NCBI GenBank assembly: GCA_015232165.1
Contig: JADGAE010000011.1
Coordinates: 1-19,552 of the forward strand
DNA from: Nitrospirota bacterium
Lineage (GTDB): Bacteria; Nitrospirota; Thermodesulfovibrionia; Thermodesulfovibrionales; Magnetobacteriaceae
DNA length: 19,552 nucleotides
Reading direction: 5' to 3'
Shown here: positions 7,017 through 14,541 of the stretch, piece after piece
Layout: the number at the start of each line of letters is the position of its first letter
Numbering within the stretch: position 1 is the first letter of the stretch
Translations under genes and position numbers: made by a program
Notes under the pieces: model-generated
Databases searched by the model: none
The model's input: only the letters and a program-made list of their open reading frames with translations
Told to the model about the DNA's origin: nothing

Positions 7017-8507
7017 TTATGGTGTGATCAGTTTTGACACATATGCAAGCAGCTCTGCCACCGTGTACTCGTCGTATGGTTGGACTGTCTTATCGGGGGG
7101 CAGTTCTCTGAGGATTTCAATGGCCGCCCTGCGCATACCTGCGGCCTTGAGAGGGTCGTTCTGGCGCTCATACAGGGCACCAAGCTCTATGTAGGCTGGA
7201 ACAAACGAGGGGTCTATATACATGATTTTCTTAAACAGCTCCCCGGCCCTCTGTAGTTGTCCGGCGCTTTCCGCAATCTGGGCCAGGACAAAGTACGGTG
7301 TTACCTCAAGGGGGTTGATATTTAGGGCCTTTTCACACCACTGCGCGGATTGGGTATAGTCGCCCATATTGGCATGTGTCCTTGCCAGAAAGACGATGGC
7401 AGCCAGATTGGTAGGCTCAGTCAAGAGGAGGCTGCCTGCCCGTTTTATGGCGGCGGCGTAGTTGCCTTTCCCGTAAAGTTCCGCGGCAGCGGTTAGTATG
7501 GATTCGGAGGTGGGAGTAGCGGCAACGGCAATGGTAGTGGTACGGGCATTGGAGCCTTGAGAGTCGGGAGACTTAATGGACATGCCGGTAAAGGTCTGTG
7601 GGGGTGGAGTGATTATCGTACCGTCAAAAGTCTTTGCGGGTGGCAGAGGGGGTGCGCCGCAGGGTTTGTGACTCTTTTCTTCTTCAATTTGACCCGTTAC
7701 CTTCTGGTAGATTATCGATGCCGGATGTATGAAGGACTTTAACGCGCCCAGGGCAAGCATATGCAGTTCGGCGTGTCCGGTCAGAAGGTAGCCGCTTTCG
7801 TTAAGTGTGTCAGTGAACTTTCCTATGATTGAGGCCACGGTGTCCTTGTCAAAGTATATAAAGACGTTTCTGCACACAATGAGGTCCATGTCACAGATAT
7901 CTTTGCTTTGATGAGGATAGCTGTCCGTGACCAGATTTCCAACCTGGAAGGTAACCATGTCTTTGATCTGTTTATCCAGGTGCCAACCGTCGTGTTTTTT
8001 GACAAAATAGCGACGCTTTACCTCTGGGTCAACCATTCTGAAAGACCAGTCGTTGTATATGGCAGTCCTTGCGCGTTCGACGGCCTTTGGGTTGATATCG
8101 GTGCCTATGATGGTGGTATTGAAGTGTCTGACCCGGGGCAGCAACTCAAAAAGCTCAATGGCAATAGAGTATGTCTCCTCGCCTGTGGCACAGCCGGCAC
8201 TCCATATGCGGATGGTCTTTTGACCCTCTTTTCTCCTGATTAGCTCTGGAAAGATGTGTGTGCGCAGGATCTCAAACTGGCCGCGGTCTCTGAAAAAGTA
8301 ACTCTCCCCGGTTGTTAAGGACTCTATCAGGTGCCGCCATTCACCGGAACTATGTACGGAATCGGCTTCCAACAGGTTATAGTACTGGTGGAGATTGGGC
8401 ATTCCTAGGGAGTGAACCCGAGTGGCTATCGTCTTTTGCAACAACCTCAGGTCCTCCACCTGCAACCCTATGCGCGATGAAATAAGTTGCTTAAAGTGTT
8501 CCAGCAT
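7017..8507 (-). CDS. CheR-type protein-glutamate methyltransferase with C-terminal TPR domain
   Basis: CheR methylates glutamates of chemoreceptors with S-adenosylmethionine, tuning adaptation in chemotaxis or chemosensory systems. In the 496-residue protein, residues 1-60 form the CheR N-terminal helical domain. LTTGESYFFRD (64-74), WSAGCATGEETYSIA (102-116), IIGTDINPKAVERAR (133-147) and CRNVFIYFD (212-220) are the catalytic-domain signatures. A proline-rich linker (about 275-330) leads to three or more TPR-like helical pairs (337-470). This CheR-TPR architecture resembles FrzF of Myxococcus and CheR homologues of alternative (pilus-linked) chemosensory systems. No cheA, cheB, cheW or receptor gene is in the window, so it may be an orphan. 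It is divergent from the GGDEF gene. No strong ribosome site is seen at the ATG. Confidence 0.9.
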   Translation of the reverse strand: MLEHFKQLISSRIGLQVEDLRLLQKTIATRVHSLGMPNLHQYYNLLEADSVHSSGEWRHLIESLTTGESYFFRDRGQFEILRTHIFPELIRRKEGQKTIRIWSAGCATGEETYSIAIELFELLPRVRHFNTTIIGTDINPKAVERARTAIYNDWSFRMVDPEVKRRYFVKKHDGWHLDKQIKDMVTFQVGNLVTDSYPHQSKDICDMDLIVCRNVFIYFDKDTVASIIGKFTDTLNESGYLLTGHAELHMLALGALKSFIHPASIIYQKVTGQIEEEKSHKPCGAPPLPPAKTFDGTIITPPPQTFTGMSIKSPDSQGSNARTTTIAVAATPTSESILTAAAELYGKGNYAAAIKRAGSLLLTEPTNLAAIVFLARTHANMGDYTQSAQWCEKALNINPLEVTPYFVLAQIAESAGQLQRAGELFKKIMYIDPSFVPAYIELGALYERQNDPLKAAGMRRAAIEILRELPPDKTVQPYDEYTVAELLAYVSKLITP

Positions 8508-8587
8508 ACGCGGTTAGAGACTTACACCTGTAGTAACATAATGACAACGCCAACACCTTCCTGGAACGTAATAGTTCACCCCCCTAA

Positions 8588-8710
8588 GAAGAAAAGACAA
8601 AGAAAGGGGTGGCTCCGCTCGCATAGCGACGTTACCGCGCCCCTTTCAGAACCCCCCTGCAAGGGGAGGGGTGAGGCACCCCGGCCACGAAGAAGTCCCC
8701 TTGACCCCAT
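8588..8710. repeat. TIR-family repeat, copy 4
   Basis: The order is AAAGACAAAGAAAGGGG, then CCGCTCGCATAGCGACGTTACCGCG (hairpin TCGC-ATA-GCGA, 8619-8629), then TTTCAGAACCCCCC, then an inverted match to the copy 2 block (AGGGGTGAGGCACCCCGGCCAC), and last TCCCCTTGACCCCAT. Terminal inverted repeats are absent or unrecognisable. It faces copy 5 across an AT-rich block, both with their TTGACCCCAT ends inward. Confidence 0.65.
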
Positions 8711-8932
8711 TATATCTTGTTCACAGTGCAATCTTTTTATGTATACCTGAACTATTACCTTAGAACTTTTATATATCTCCCTATTCCCTAATAATTGCTT
8801 GCAAACATATATTAACCTATCATATTGCCTCAGTTCATGTCAAGGGCATAAGTTCAGTTCCCAGGGCAATCGCATTAGAAATTATGCTGCATTGATGAAG
8901 ATATACTGAATGAGATAACATGTACTTAATTA
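8711..8932. other. Gene-free AT-rich block between two inverted repeat copies
   Basis: The whole gap 8508-9130 is 623 bases without a supported gene. Besides copies 4 and 5 and the promoter of the GGDEF gene, this 222-base AT-rich block separates the two copies. I see a direct AGTTCA repeat (about 8832 and 8851) and scattered AT-rich stretches, but no convincing open frame, no structured RNA and no clear promoter for cheR. Open frames over 60 codons at 8487-8750 arise from repeat sequence. Confidence 0.5.
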
Positions 8933-9031
8933 TGGGGTCAAGGGGGCCGGCCCCCTTGCAGGGGAGGTCAAGGAGGGGGTGCGGCAACACCCGCCGTGCG
9001 GGCGGAGCCGCCCTCCTTTTTGTCTTTTTTT
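8933..9031. repeat. TIR-family repeat, copy 5 (inverted relative to copy 4)
   Basis: On the minus strand it matches copies 4 and 6. It contains AAGGGGGC-CG-GCCCCCTT (8940-8957), the same hairpin as in copies 1 and 6 with an A-T pair replaced by G-C, and CCCGC-CGT-GCGGG (8990-9002), the TCGC/GCGA hairpin with T-A replaced by C-G and one pair added. It ends in GGGCGGAGCCGCCC (9000-9013) followed by a T-rich stretch. This last hairpin looks terminator-like on the plus strand, but no plus-strand gene precedes it. Confidence 0.65.
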
Positions 9032-9067
9032 CTGGGTGTTATAATGTAGAACAAATTTAACGTGACC

Positions 9068-9096
9068 TTGTCATAGCCGCATGATTATGCTATACT
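9068..9096 (+). promoter_or_regulatory. Sigma-70-type promoter for the GGDEF/EAL-pilB cluster
   Basis: TTGTCA (9068-9073) and TATACT (9091-9096) are separated by exactly 17 bases, with TGC just before the -10 giving an extended -10. Transcription would begin near 9103, about 28 bases before the ATG at 9131. A second -10-like sequence, TGTTATAAT (ending 9045), lies upstream with no clear -35 and may be an additional start. Confidence 0.6.
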
Positions 9097-9130
9097 ATCT
9101 TGGGTTCAACTGCGGATATCGAGTATTGGG

Positions 9131-10954
9131 ATGAAGAATACTATAGTAAAAAGAGACATACTGCTTTTTGAGACAAGGTTGCTTGAGAGCTTTATAATCA
9201 CCTCGGAGCTGATCAGGGATTGGAAACCGCATATCCTGTCGCTGTTGCGTGAGATTAATGAGTACATTGAGGTATTTAATATCTTTACGGCGTTCAAGAC
9301 GGAGGAGGGCTGTTATGACGTGGAGATATTTTGGAACAACAAGCCCAACGCCCCGGTGATACGGATGCTTGAGCAGGCAATAAAGACAAAACTGCTCGGC
9401 GACAACAAGGGAACAGGAGAGATACAATGTCTCAACATAGCCCACGAGGTTGCGGACGGCACCGTCACGATGTGCAATCAGGATGCCCCGGAGTTTAAGA
9501 CCAGGACACTCAGGACCTCGGATGTGGACGGCATTGCGGGTATGACGCTGACTCCCCAACTGGCTGATGCCTTGGATAACGACCTCCTTGCAGAGAGAGT
9601 CCTCAATATTTTTGCCAACGTATCGGGTTCTATCAAGGCCATCCACAGCTACACCAAGGAGATGTCGTTTTATGCCACGCGCGACCCCCTTACCAATCTC
9701 TTTAACCAGCGCGTGTTCTGGGAACTCATGCAGTATGAGAGCGGCAGGGCACACAGACGCAACTACAGCTTTGGACTGATGGTCATCGACTTCGACAACT
9801 TCAAGACGATAAACGACAGCTATGGTCATCACTTTGGTGACAGGTTTCTGCAGTTGGCGGCGATCAAGTTGCGTCAGTCGCTGCGCGATGGCGATATCCT
9901 GGCCAGATACGGCGGTGATGAATTCACGATAATCCTGCCTGAGACCACCGAGGAACAGGCCCTGCTTGTAGCCACAAGGCTGACCAACGACCTGAAAACC
10001 CTTGATCTTAAAGACCCGGACGGCAAAGAAATACAAACCACCGCATCCGTTGGCATATCCATATGTCCCACGCACTCCAGAGACATAAAAGAGCTATTCC
10101 GCATAGCAGACGGCGCCATGTACAAGTCCAAGAAAAAAGGCAAAAACATGATAAGTCTCCCCACAAACGAAGACATAGACACCGTGTTTCTGCAAAACAA
10201 GGAAAAAAGTCTCTTCCTGCTCAACGCCGTCAATAAAAAAGAGAATATCATACCCCATTTCCAACCAATTATCAACGTGCTAACCGGTAAAATTGAGGTA
10301 AATGAAATGCTCATGCGGCTCGTAAGAGACGATAAACTCCTGGTTGCGGGCGAATTTATCGACATCGCCGAGGACATCGGCATCGTCCATAAGCTGGACT
10401 ATATAATTATCGAAAAGGCATTTGACAATATCCGTGCGGCGTGTTACACTGGAAATCTCTTTGTCAACCTCTCCCCGAGGTCGTTGACCATCACCAGATT
10501 CATACCCACCATTGTCAAGTTGACCTCCGACTACGGCATAAATCCGGTCAACGTGGTCTTTAAACTCACCGAGCGCGATACGGTCAAGAATCTTGCCATA
10601 ATGGAGAGATTCGTCCTCGACCTGAAACACGAGGGATTTAAGTTTGCCATAGAGGACTTTGCATCCGGCTTTTCATCATATCACTACATAAAAAGAATAC
10701 CCATTGACTACATAAAGATCGAGGGAGAGTTTATCAAGGGCATGTTAAAGGACGTTGTATACCACGCCTTCGTAAGGAGTATAGCCACCCTCGCGAAGGA
10801 GTTAAACATACGAACGGTAGCAAAATACGTCGAAACCCCGGAGACTCTTAAAGAGCTTGCAGTGATGGGTGTTGACTATGCTCAGGGGTACTTTATCGGT
10901 ATGCCATCGGCGTTCATTGGAGATTTAGAGGACAGGATATCCGTGGTGGTCTAG
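9131..10954 (+). CDS. Diguanylate cyclase (GGDEF) with degenerate EAL domain
   Basis: GGDEF domains make c-di-GMP from two GTP; intact EAL domains degrade it. The first 175 residues of this 607-residue soluble protein are an unrecognised N-terminal region. The GGDEF domain follows (about 180-343), with RDPLTNLFNQRVF, GGDEF intact at 261-265 and an RxxD inhibitory site (RDGD, 252-255) five residues earlier, so an active, feedback-inhibited cyclase is likely. The EAL-like domain (about 370-600) has E-M-L at 392-394 instead of EAL, KLTE at 478-481 where E(L/I)TE is expected, EDF at 508-510 for DDF, and KYVET at 565-569 for EGVET. N446, the K of IKIEG and QGYFIG remain. Loss of acidic metal ligands suggests it binds rather than cleaves c-di-GMP. 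PilB starts 39 bases downstream. Confidence 0.9.
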   Translation: MKNTIVKRDILLFETRLLESFIITSELIRDWKPHILSLLREINEYIEVFNIFTAFKTEEGCYDVEIFWNNKPNAPVIRMLEQAIKTKLLGDNKGTGEIQCLNIAHEVADGTVTMCNQDAPEFKTRTLRTSDVDGIAGMTLTPQLADALDNDLLAERVLNIFANVSGSIKAIHSYTKEMSFYATRDPLTNLFNQRVFWELMQYESGRAHRRNYSFGLMVIDFDNFKTINDSYGHHFGDRFLQLAAIKLRQSLRDGDILARYGGDEFTIILPETTEEQALLVATRLTNDLKTLDLKDPDGKEIQTTASVGISICPTHSRDIKELFRIADGAMYKSKKKGKNMISLPTNEDIDTVFLQNKEKSLFLLNAVNKKENIIPHFQPIINVLTGKIEVNEMLMRLVRDDKLLVAGEFIDIAEDIGIVHKLDYIIIEKAFDNIRAACYTGNLFVNLSPRSLTITRFIPTIVKLTSDYGINPVNVVFKLTERDTVKNLAIMERFVLDLKHEGFKFAIEDFASGFSSYHYIKRIPIDYIKIEGEFIKGMLKDVVYHAFVRSIATLAKELNIRTVAKYVETPETLKELAVMGVDYAQGYFIGMPSAFIGDLEDRISVVV

Positions 10955-10993
10955 ATGTTGTGTCAATAACAGTTGTAACGAAAAGGAGAGAGT

Positions 10994-12760
10994 ATGGCAG
11001 CAGGATCAGTATCAGTCCTTGGTGAATTATTGGTACGAAGCGGACTGGTAGAAGAGAAACAAGTAAAGGAGGCATTTGAGGTATCCAAGAAAGAGGGCAA
11101 GAGACTTGGCTCCGTGCTCGTAAAGATGGGCTTTGTCAAGGAGGATGCCCTTGCAAATTTCTTCAGCAAGCAGTATAAAGTACCCATGATTGACATGTCT
11201 CAGTACCAGATAGACACCGAGTTGGTAAAGAAGATACCGTTTGAGAGGGCAAAGAGAAATATACTGATTCCCATCACAATGGAAGGGGATGCCTTGAGGA
11301 TCGCCATTGCCGATCCCACCAACAATCCAGCCATCGAGGACGTCAAGTTCATAACAAGGATGAAGGTGGCGGTGCATGTGGCCACGGAGTCTACCATAAT
11401 GAAGGCAATAGAGGAGTATTATCCCAAGACGGAACAACTGAAGGCCGCCGCAGCAGCAGCGCCGGCAAAGTCAACGGAGAAGACGTCGCTGGACATGTCC
11501 GAAATTGACAAGATCATCAAGAAGACGACCTCCAATGTTGCCCTTGTTGAGCAGAAAGAAGAGAAGATATCATTGGCGGATGCCGGTGCGGCCCCTATAA
11601 TCCAACTGGTAAATGCAATCCTGATGAATGCCATAAACGACCGTGCCAGCGATATCCACATAGAACCGCGCGAGAAGGAGATTCACGTAAGATATCGGAT
11701 AGACGGTGTCTTAAAGCAAGCGTTTCCGCCATTTCCAGAACACATAAAAAACCCCCTGGTGTCCCGCATCAAGATCATGTCTCGCCTGGATATATCGGAG
11801 CGGCGTATACCCCAGGATGGCAGGATCAAGATCAAGTTTGGCGAAAGCAGTGAGATCGACTTTCGTGTCTCGACGCTGCCACTGCAGTTTGGTGAGAAGG
11901 TGGTCATGAGGATACTGGACAAGTCTAACCTGAATCTTGATTTGAGTGTCCTGGGGTTTGACGAAAGACAACTGAACGACTTTGTCGAGGCAATAGAGAA
12001 GCCCTACGGGATGGTGCTGGTTACCGGTCCCACGGGCAGTGGTAAGACGACGACCCTATACTCCGGGCTTTCACACCTGAACAAGCCGGGCGTTAATATC
12101 ATGACGGCTGAGGACCCCGTGGAGTATAACCTGGCAGGGATCAACCAGGTGCAGGTCAAGCCGGAGGTGGGACTGACCTTTGCCGCGGCACTGAGATCGT
12201 TCTTGCGACAGGACCCTGACATAATACTGGTTGGCGAGATCAGGGACCAGGAAACCGCAGAAATAGGTGTAAAAGCCGCATTAACAGGGCATCTTGTCCT
12301 GAGCACCCTGCACACCAACGATGCCCCGGCCACTATCACGAGGCTTTTAAATATAGGTATAGAGCCGTTTCTGGTATCCTCCTCGGTCATCCTGGTAATA
12401 GCCCAGAGGTTGGCAAGGCGGATATGCAAGAGTTGTGAGAAGATAGAACAAAAACTGTCGGAACAGGTGCTTTTAAAGGCCGGGGTTGCCCCGGAGGAGA
12501 TAGCCGACTTCAAGTGCTACATCGGTAAAGGCTGCGAAGCATGCAACAATACCGGTTACAAGGGCAGGTTGGCACTGCACGAGGTAATGCCAATGCGCAA
12601 TGAACTGAAAGAGGTTATTCTCAACGGCGGCACTGCCGAGTCTATAAAGAGAGAGGCCGTACGGTTGGGTATGAGGACGCTCAGACAGAGCGGCTTATAC
12701 AGAGTCAAACAGGGACTGACCTCCATTGATGAAGTATTCAGAAGCACGTTTGGAGATTAA
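10994..12760 (+). CDS. pilB: Type IV pilus assembly ATPase PilB with MshEN domain
   Basis: PilB is the cytoplasmic hexameric ATPase that powers pilus extension. The 588-residue protein has two MshEN/GspE_N helical repeats at the N-terminus (LGELLVRSGLVEEKQVKEAF, and RLGSVLVKMGFVKEDALANFFSKQ at 37-60), the latter an excellent match to the c-di-GMP-binding consensus of MshE. An Ala/Lys-rich linker (about 149-165) follows. The GspE core has SDIHIEP (219-225), Walker A GPTGSGKT (345-352), the Asp box AEDPVEY, Walker B ILVGEIRD (411-418), the His box TGHLVLSTLHTND, and a zinc-binding CKSC...CEAC tetracysteine (C478, C481, C514, C517). GGAG five bases before the ATG supports the start. It follows the GGDEF gene in the same apparent operon. 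No pilC or pilT is present here. Confidence 0.96.
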   Translation: MAAGSVSVLGELLVRSGLVEEKQVKEAFEVSKKEGKRLGSVLVKMGFVKEDALANFFSKQYKVPMIDMSQYQIDTELVKKIPFERAKRNILIPITMEGDALRIAIADPTNNPAIEDVKFITRMKVAVHVATESTIMKAIEEYYPKTEQLKAAAAAAPAKSTEKTSLDMSEIDKIIKKTTSNVALVEQKEEKISLADAGAAPIIQLVNAILMNAINDRASDIHIEPREKEIHVRYRIDGVLKQAFPPFPEHIKNPLVSRIKIMSRLDISERRIPQDGRIKIKFGESSEIDFRVSTLPLQFGEKVVMRILDKSNLNLDLSVLGFDERQLNDFVEAIEKPYGMVLVTGPTGSGKTTTLYSGLSHLNKPGVNIMTAEDPVEYNLAGINQVQVKPEVGLTFAAALRSFLRQDPDIILVGEIRDQETAEIGVKAALTGHLVLSTLHTNDAPATITRLLNIGIEPFLVSSSVILVIAQRLARRICKSCEKIEQKLSEQVLLKAGVAPEEIADFKCYIGKGCEACNNTGYKGRLALHEVMPMRNELKEVILNGGTAESIKREAVRLGMRTLRQSGLYRVKQGLTSIDEVFRSTFGD

Positions 12761-12809
12761 TGCAATTGAGAAACCTAAAAGATTCTATGCCTAAAGAAGG
12801 AGATATGTT

Positions 12810-13280
12810 ATGACTAAACTTACAACATTGCTTGAAGAACTCTCTGACGATGACATACAGTGGCTGCTTTCAAGCGGGGTTGAGGAACGTGTAGAGCCCG
12901 GCACTGTGGTCATAAGTGAAGGTGAGTACATAGGTTCTATTTACATGGTTTTGGAAGGTACCTTGGGGGTATATATTTCTTCCACCGGCACGAGGTTGTT
13001 AAACACGGTAAGCGCCGGTGAGATACTGGGCGAGATGTCTTATCTGGAGGACAAACCTACGGCGGCCACTGTTATAGCCCTGGAAAATGTAGTGTTGCTT
13101 AATATCTCAAGAGATTCTCTTGATAACAAGATGTATGACGAACCTGACTTTGGCAGACGCTTTTACAAGGGAATTGGCATATCTATTTCAAAGAGGTTGA
13201 GACAGGTAAATTCCCGTATGGATTATATATTGGGGACCCTGGAAAACGCAAGGAGGTGGCCCCTTGAAGACTCCCAATAA
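12810..13280 (+). CDS. Cyclic nucleotide-binding-fold protein (Crp-like sensor domain only)
   Basis: The protein has 156 residues with one cNMP-binding beta-barrel (VEPGTVVISEGEYIGSIYMVLEGTLGVYI, then SAGEILGEMSYLEDKPTAATVIALENVVLL) and a C-terminal helix. There is no helix-turn-helix, so it is not a transcription factor by itself. In the phosphate-binding cassette GE is kept (G73-E75 region), but the Arg that contacts the cyclic phosphate is Thr (PTAATV, T84), so it may bind another ligand or none. The ribosome site AGAAGGAG precedes the ATG at 12810 at good spacing; an ATG six bases earlier meets a stop at once. It lies 49 bases after pilB on the same strand, suggesting a role in pilus regulation, but this is by context only. 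Confidence 0.8.
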   Translation: MTKLTTLLEELSDDDIQWLLSSGVEERVEPGTVVISEGEYIGSIYMVLEGTLGVYISSTGTRLLNTVSAGEILGEMSYLEDKPTAATVIALENVVLLNISRDSLDNKMYDEPDFGRRFYKGIGISISKRLRQVNSRMDYILGTLENARRWPLEDSQ

Positions 13281-13306
13281 TGAAGGGGTGTATTTGTGTA
13301 ATTTAT

Positions 13307-13422
13307 TGGGGTCAAGGGGACTGGTCCCCTTGCGGGGGGTTGAAGGGGGCGCGGTAACGTCGCTGTGCGAGCGGAGCCGCCCCTTTCTTTTCTTGTATTG
13401 CATCCAATCGAAACGCGCTATA
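13307..13422. repeat. TIR repeat element, copy 6 (one clear end)
   Basis: On the minus strand it runs from TATAGCGCGTTTCGATTGG (13404-13422) through ATGCAATACAAGAAAAG, the GGCGGCTCCGC block and TCGC-ACA-GCGA hairpin (13360-13370), to AAGGGGAC-CA-GTCCCCTT (13314-13331) and TTGACCCCA. The second terminal repeat is missing; the other boundary fades into AT-rich sequence near 13300. It sits between the convergent ends of the cNMP-fold gene and the REC-kinase gene, and its terminal TATA supplies the REC-kinase stop codon. Confidence 0.75.
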
Positions 13423-14539
13423 ACTCTATCCTGAATTCCACTCCATTATCAACATTTACAGAGCTTATGGTACCGTTGAAATCCAGTTTAAGCATCATTT
13501 TCGCCAGGTACAATCCCAATCCGCTGCCGGAGGCTACCGATTTCGTGCTGAAGTATGGTTCATATAACTTGTTTATTATCTTATCGTTAATAGAACTACC
13601 GTTGTTAAACACGGTTATCACAGGCCTGTTGTCTTTAGTTGTCACCAGAACTTTTATGTGTGGGTTGTCCGGCTTTTCCGTAAGTAATGCGTCAATGCCG
13701 TTACACAAAAGCTCAAGGATCAACACATTGGAGAATCGTCTCTTGTCCCCTTCCAGCGTAATGTCCGTTTCGTAGTCTTTTATCAGGTTTATACCATTGC
13801 CGCTAAGGGTATCCTCAACAATAAAGACAGCGTCATTAATGGCACTTACTATGCTGAAGGCTTCTTTTGTATCCGTTGACTTACAGTGTTGCCTGAATTC
13901 ATCTATCGTCTGAGACATCGACTTAATGAGTTTCATCATATTATCAACGGAGTTTACAAGCGTCTGTATATCCAACTGTCCGTTCATATAACAGATTTCA
14001 GGCAATTCCTGTGCATACATGCCTAAAGCGGATAACGGTTGCCTCCAATGATGGGCAATACCGGACAAGACTTCGTTCATCGCCGAAAGCCTGACTACGG
14101 CAAGCATGTCAGTAATATGTGCTTTCCTGTAACTAATCCTTGTTGTTACATGCAATAAGCCGGTGAACAGAGTCAGTATTTCAATCGGTTTAGTGACGAA
14201 TTTGTCAACACCAAGGTTAATCAACTCATGCATGTACTTGTGGTCGTCATATGCCGTAGTTATAATAACCGCCTGTTCAGGGTTTAGTGCCTTGATCGCC
14301 CTGGTCAACTCAATACCGCTAATCCCGGGCATCCTGATATCACTCATGACGATGTCGTAACACCCGGCCTCATACATATCCAGTGCCTTATCGCCATCTT
14401 CAGCTACATCCACCACATCAAAAAATTTCTTCAGAATGGCTGCAATATCCTCCCTTATATCTTCGTTGTCCTCGGCATATAACACCCGCATATCCTTTGC
14501 ATGTCTTTGTAATTCGTCCTTAATTGCATATTCATTCAT
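13418..14539 (-). CDS. Response regulator-histidine kinase fusion (REC-HisKA-HATPase)
   Basis: This cytoplasmic 373-residue protein would receive phosphate on a REC domain and carries its own kinase module. REC spans residues 17-130, with acidic pair E23/D24, phospho-acceptor D67 (VMSDIRMPG), T94/T95 and K117 (VTKP). A histidine phospho-site follows in GIAHHWRQPLSAL (H163). The HATPase part has LLCNGIDAL (N280), NNGSSI in place of the usual DxGxG G1 box, YEPYFSTKS (F box) and GSGLGLYLAK (338-347). There is no DNA-binding or enzymatic output domain. The ATG at 14539 is 2 bases after the stop of the upstream kinase, so the two are almost surely cotranscribed and may form a phosphorelay. The final Leu codon and TAG lie inside repeat copy 6. 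Confidence 0.9.
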   Translation of the reverse strand: MNEYAIKDELQRHAKDMRVLYAEDNEDIREDIAAILKKFFDVVDVAEDGDKALDMYEAGCYDIVMSDIRMPGISGIELTRAIKALNPEQAVIITTAYDDHKYMHELINLGVDKFVTKPIEILTLFTGLLHVTTRISYRKAHITDMLAVVRLSAMNEVLSGIAHHWRQPLSALGMYAQELPEICYMNGQLDIQTLVNSVDNMMKLIKSMSQTIDEFRQHCKSTDTKEAFSIVSAINDAVFIVEDTLSGNGINLIKDYETDITLEGDKRRFSNVLILELLCNGIDALLTEKPDNPHIKVLVTTKDNRPVITVFNNGSSINDKIINKLYEPYFSTKSVASGSGLGLYLAKMMLKLDFNGTISSVNVDNGVEFRIEL

Positions 14540-14541
14540 AT

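Noticed and set aside
6828..7194. Two open frames on the plus strand around repeat copy 3
   Set aside because: They read through the repeat and into the cheR 3' end on the opposite strand, with no ribosome site or protein-like pattern.
8487..8750. An open frame of 87 codons on the plus strand upstream of the GGDEF gene
   Set aside because: Most of it is repeat copy 4, its composition is Pro/Arg/Lys-rich as expected from GC-rich repeat, and it overlaps the start of cheR.
9000..9021. A rho-independent terminator (GGGCGGAGCCGCCC followed by Ts)
   Set aside because: No plus-strand gene precedes it: it lies between divergent genes and is part of repeat copy 5. It may act in other contexts but has nothing to terminate here.
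9095..10075. A 326-residue open frame on the minus strand opposite the GGDEF gene
   Set aside because: It lies wholly over a well-supported GGDEF/EAL coding region, has no recognisable domain, and is explained by codon bias on the other strand.
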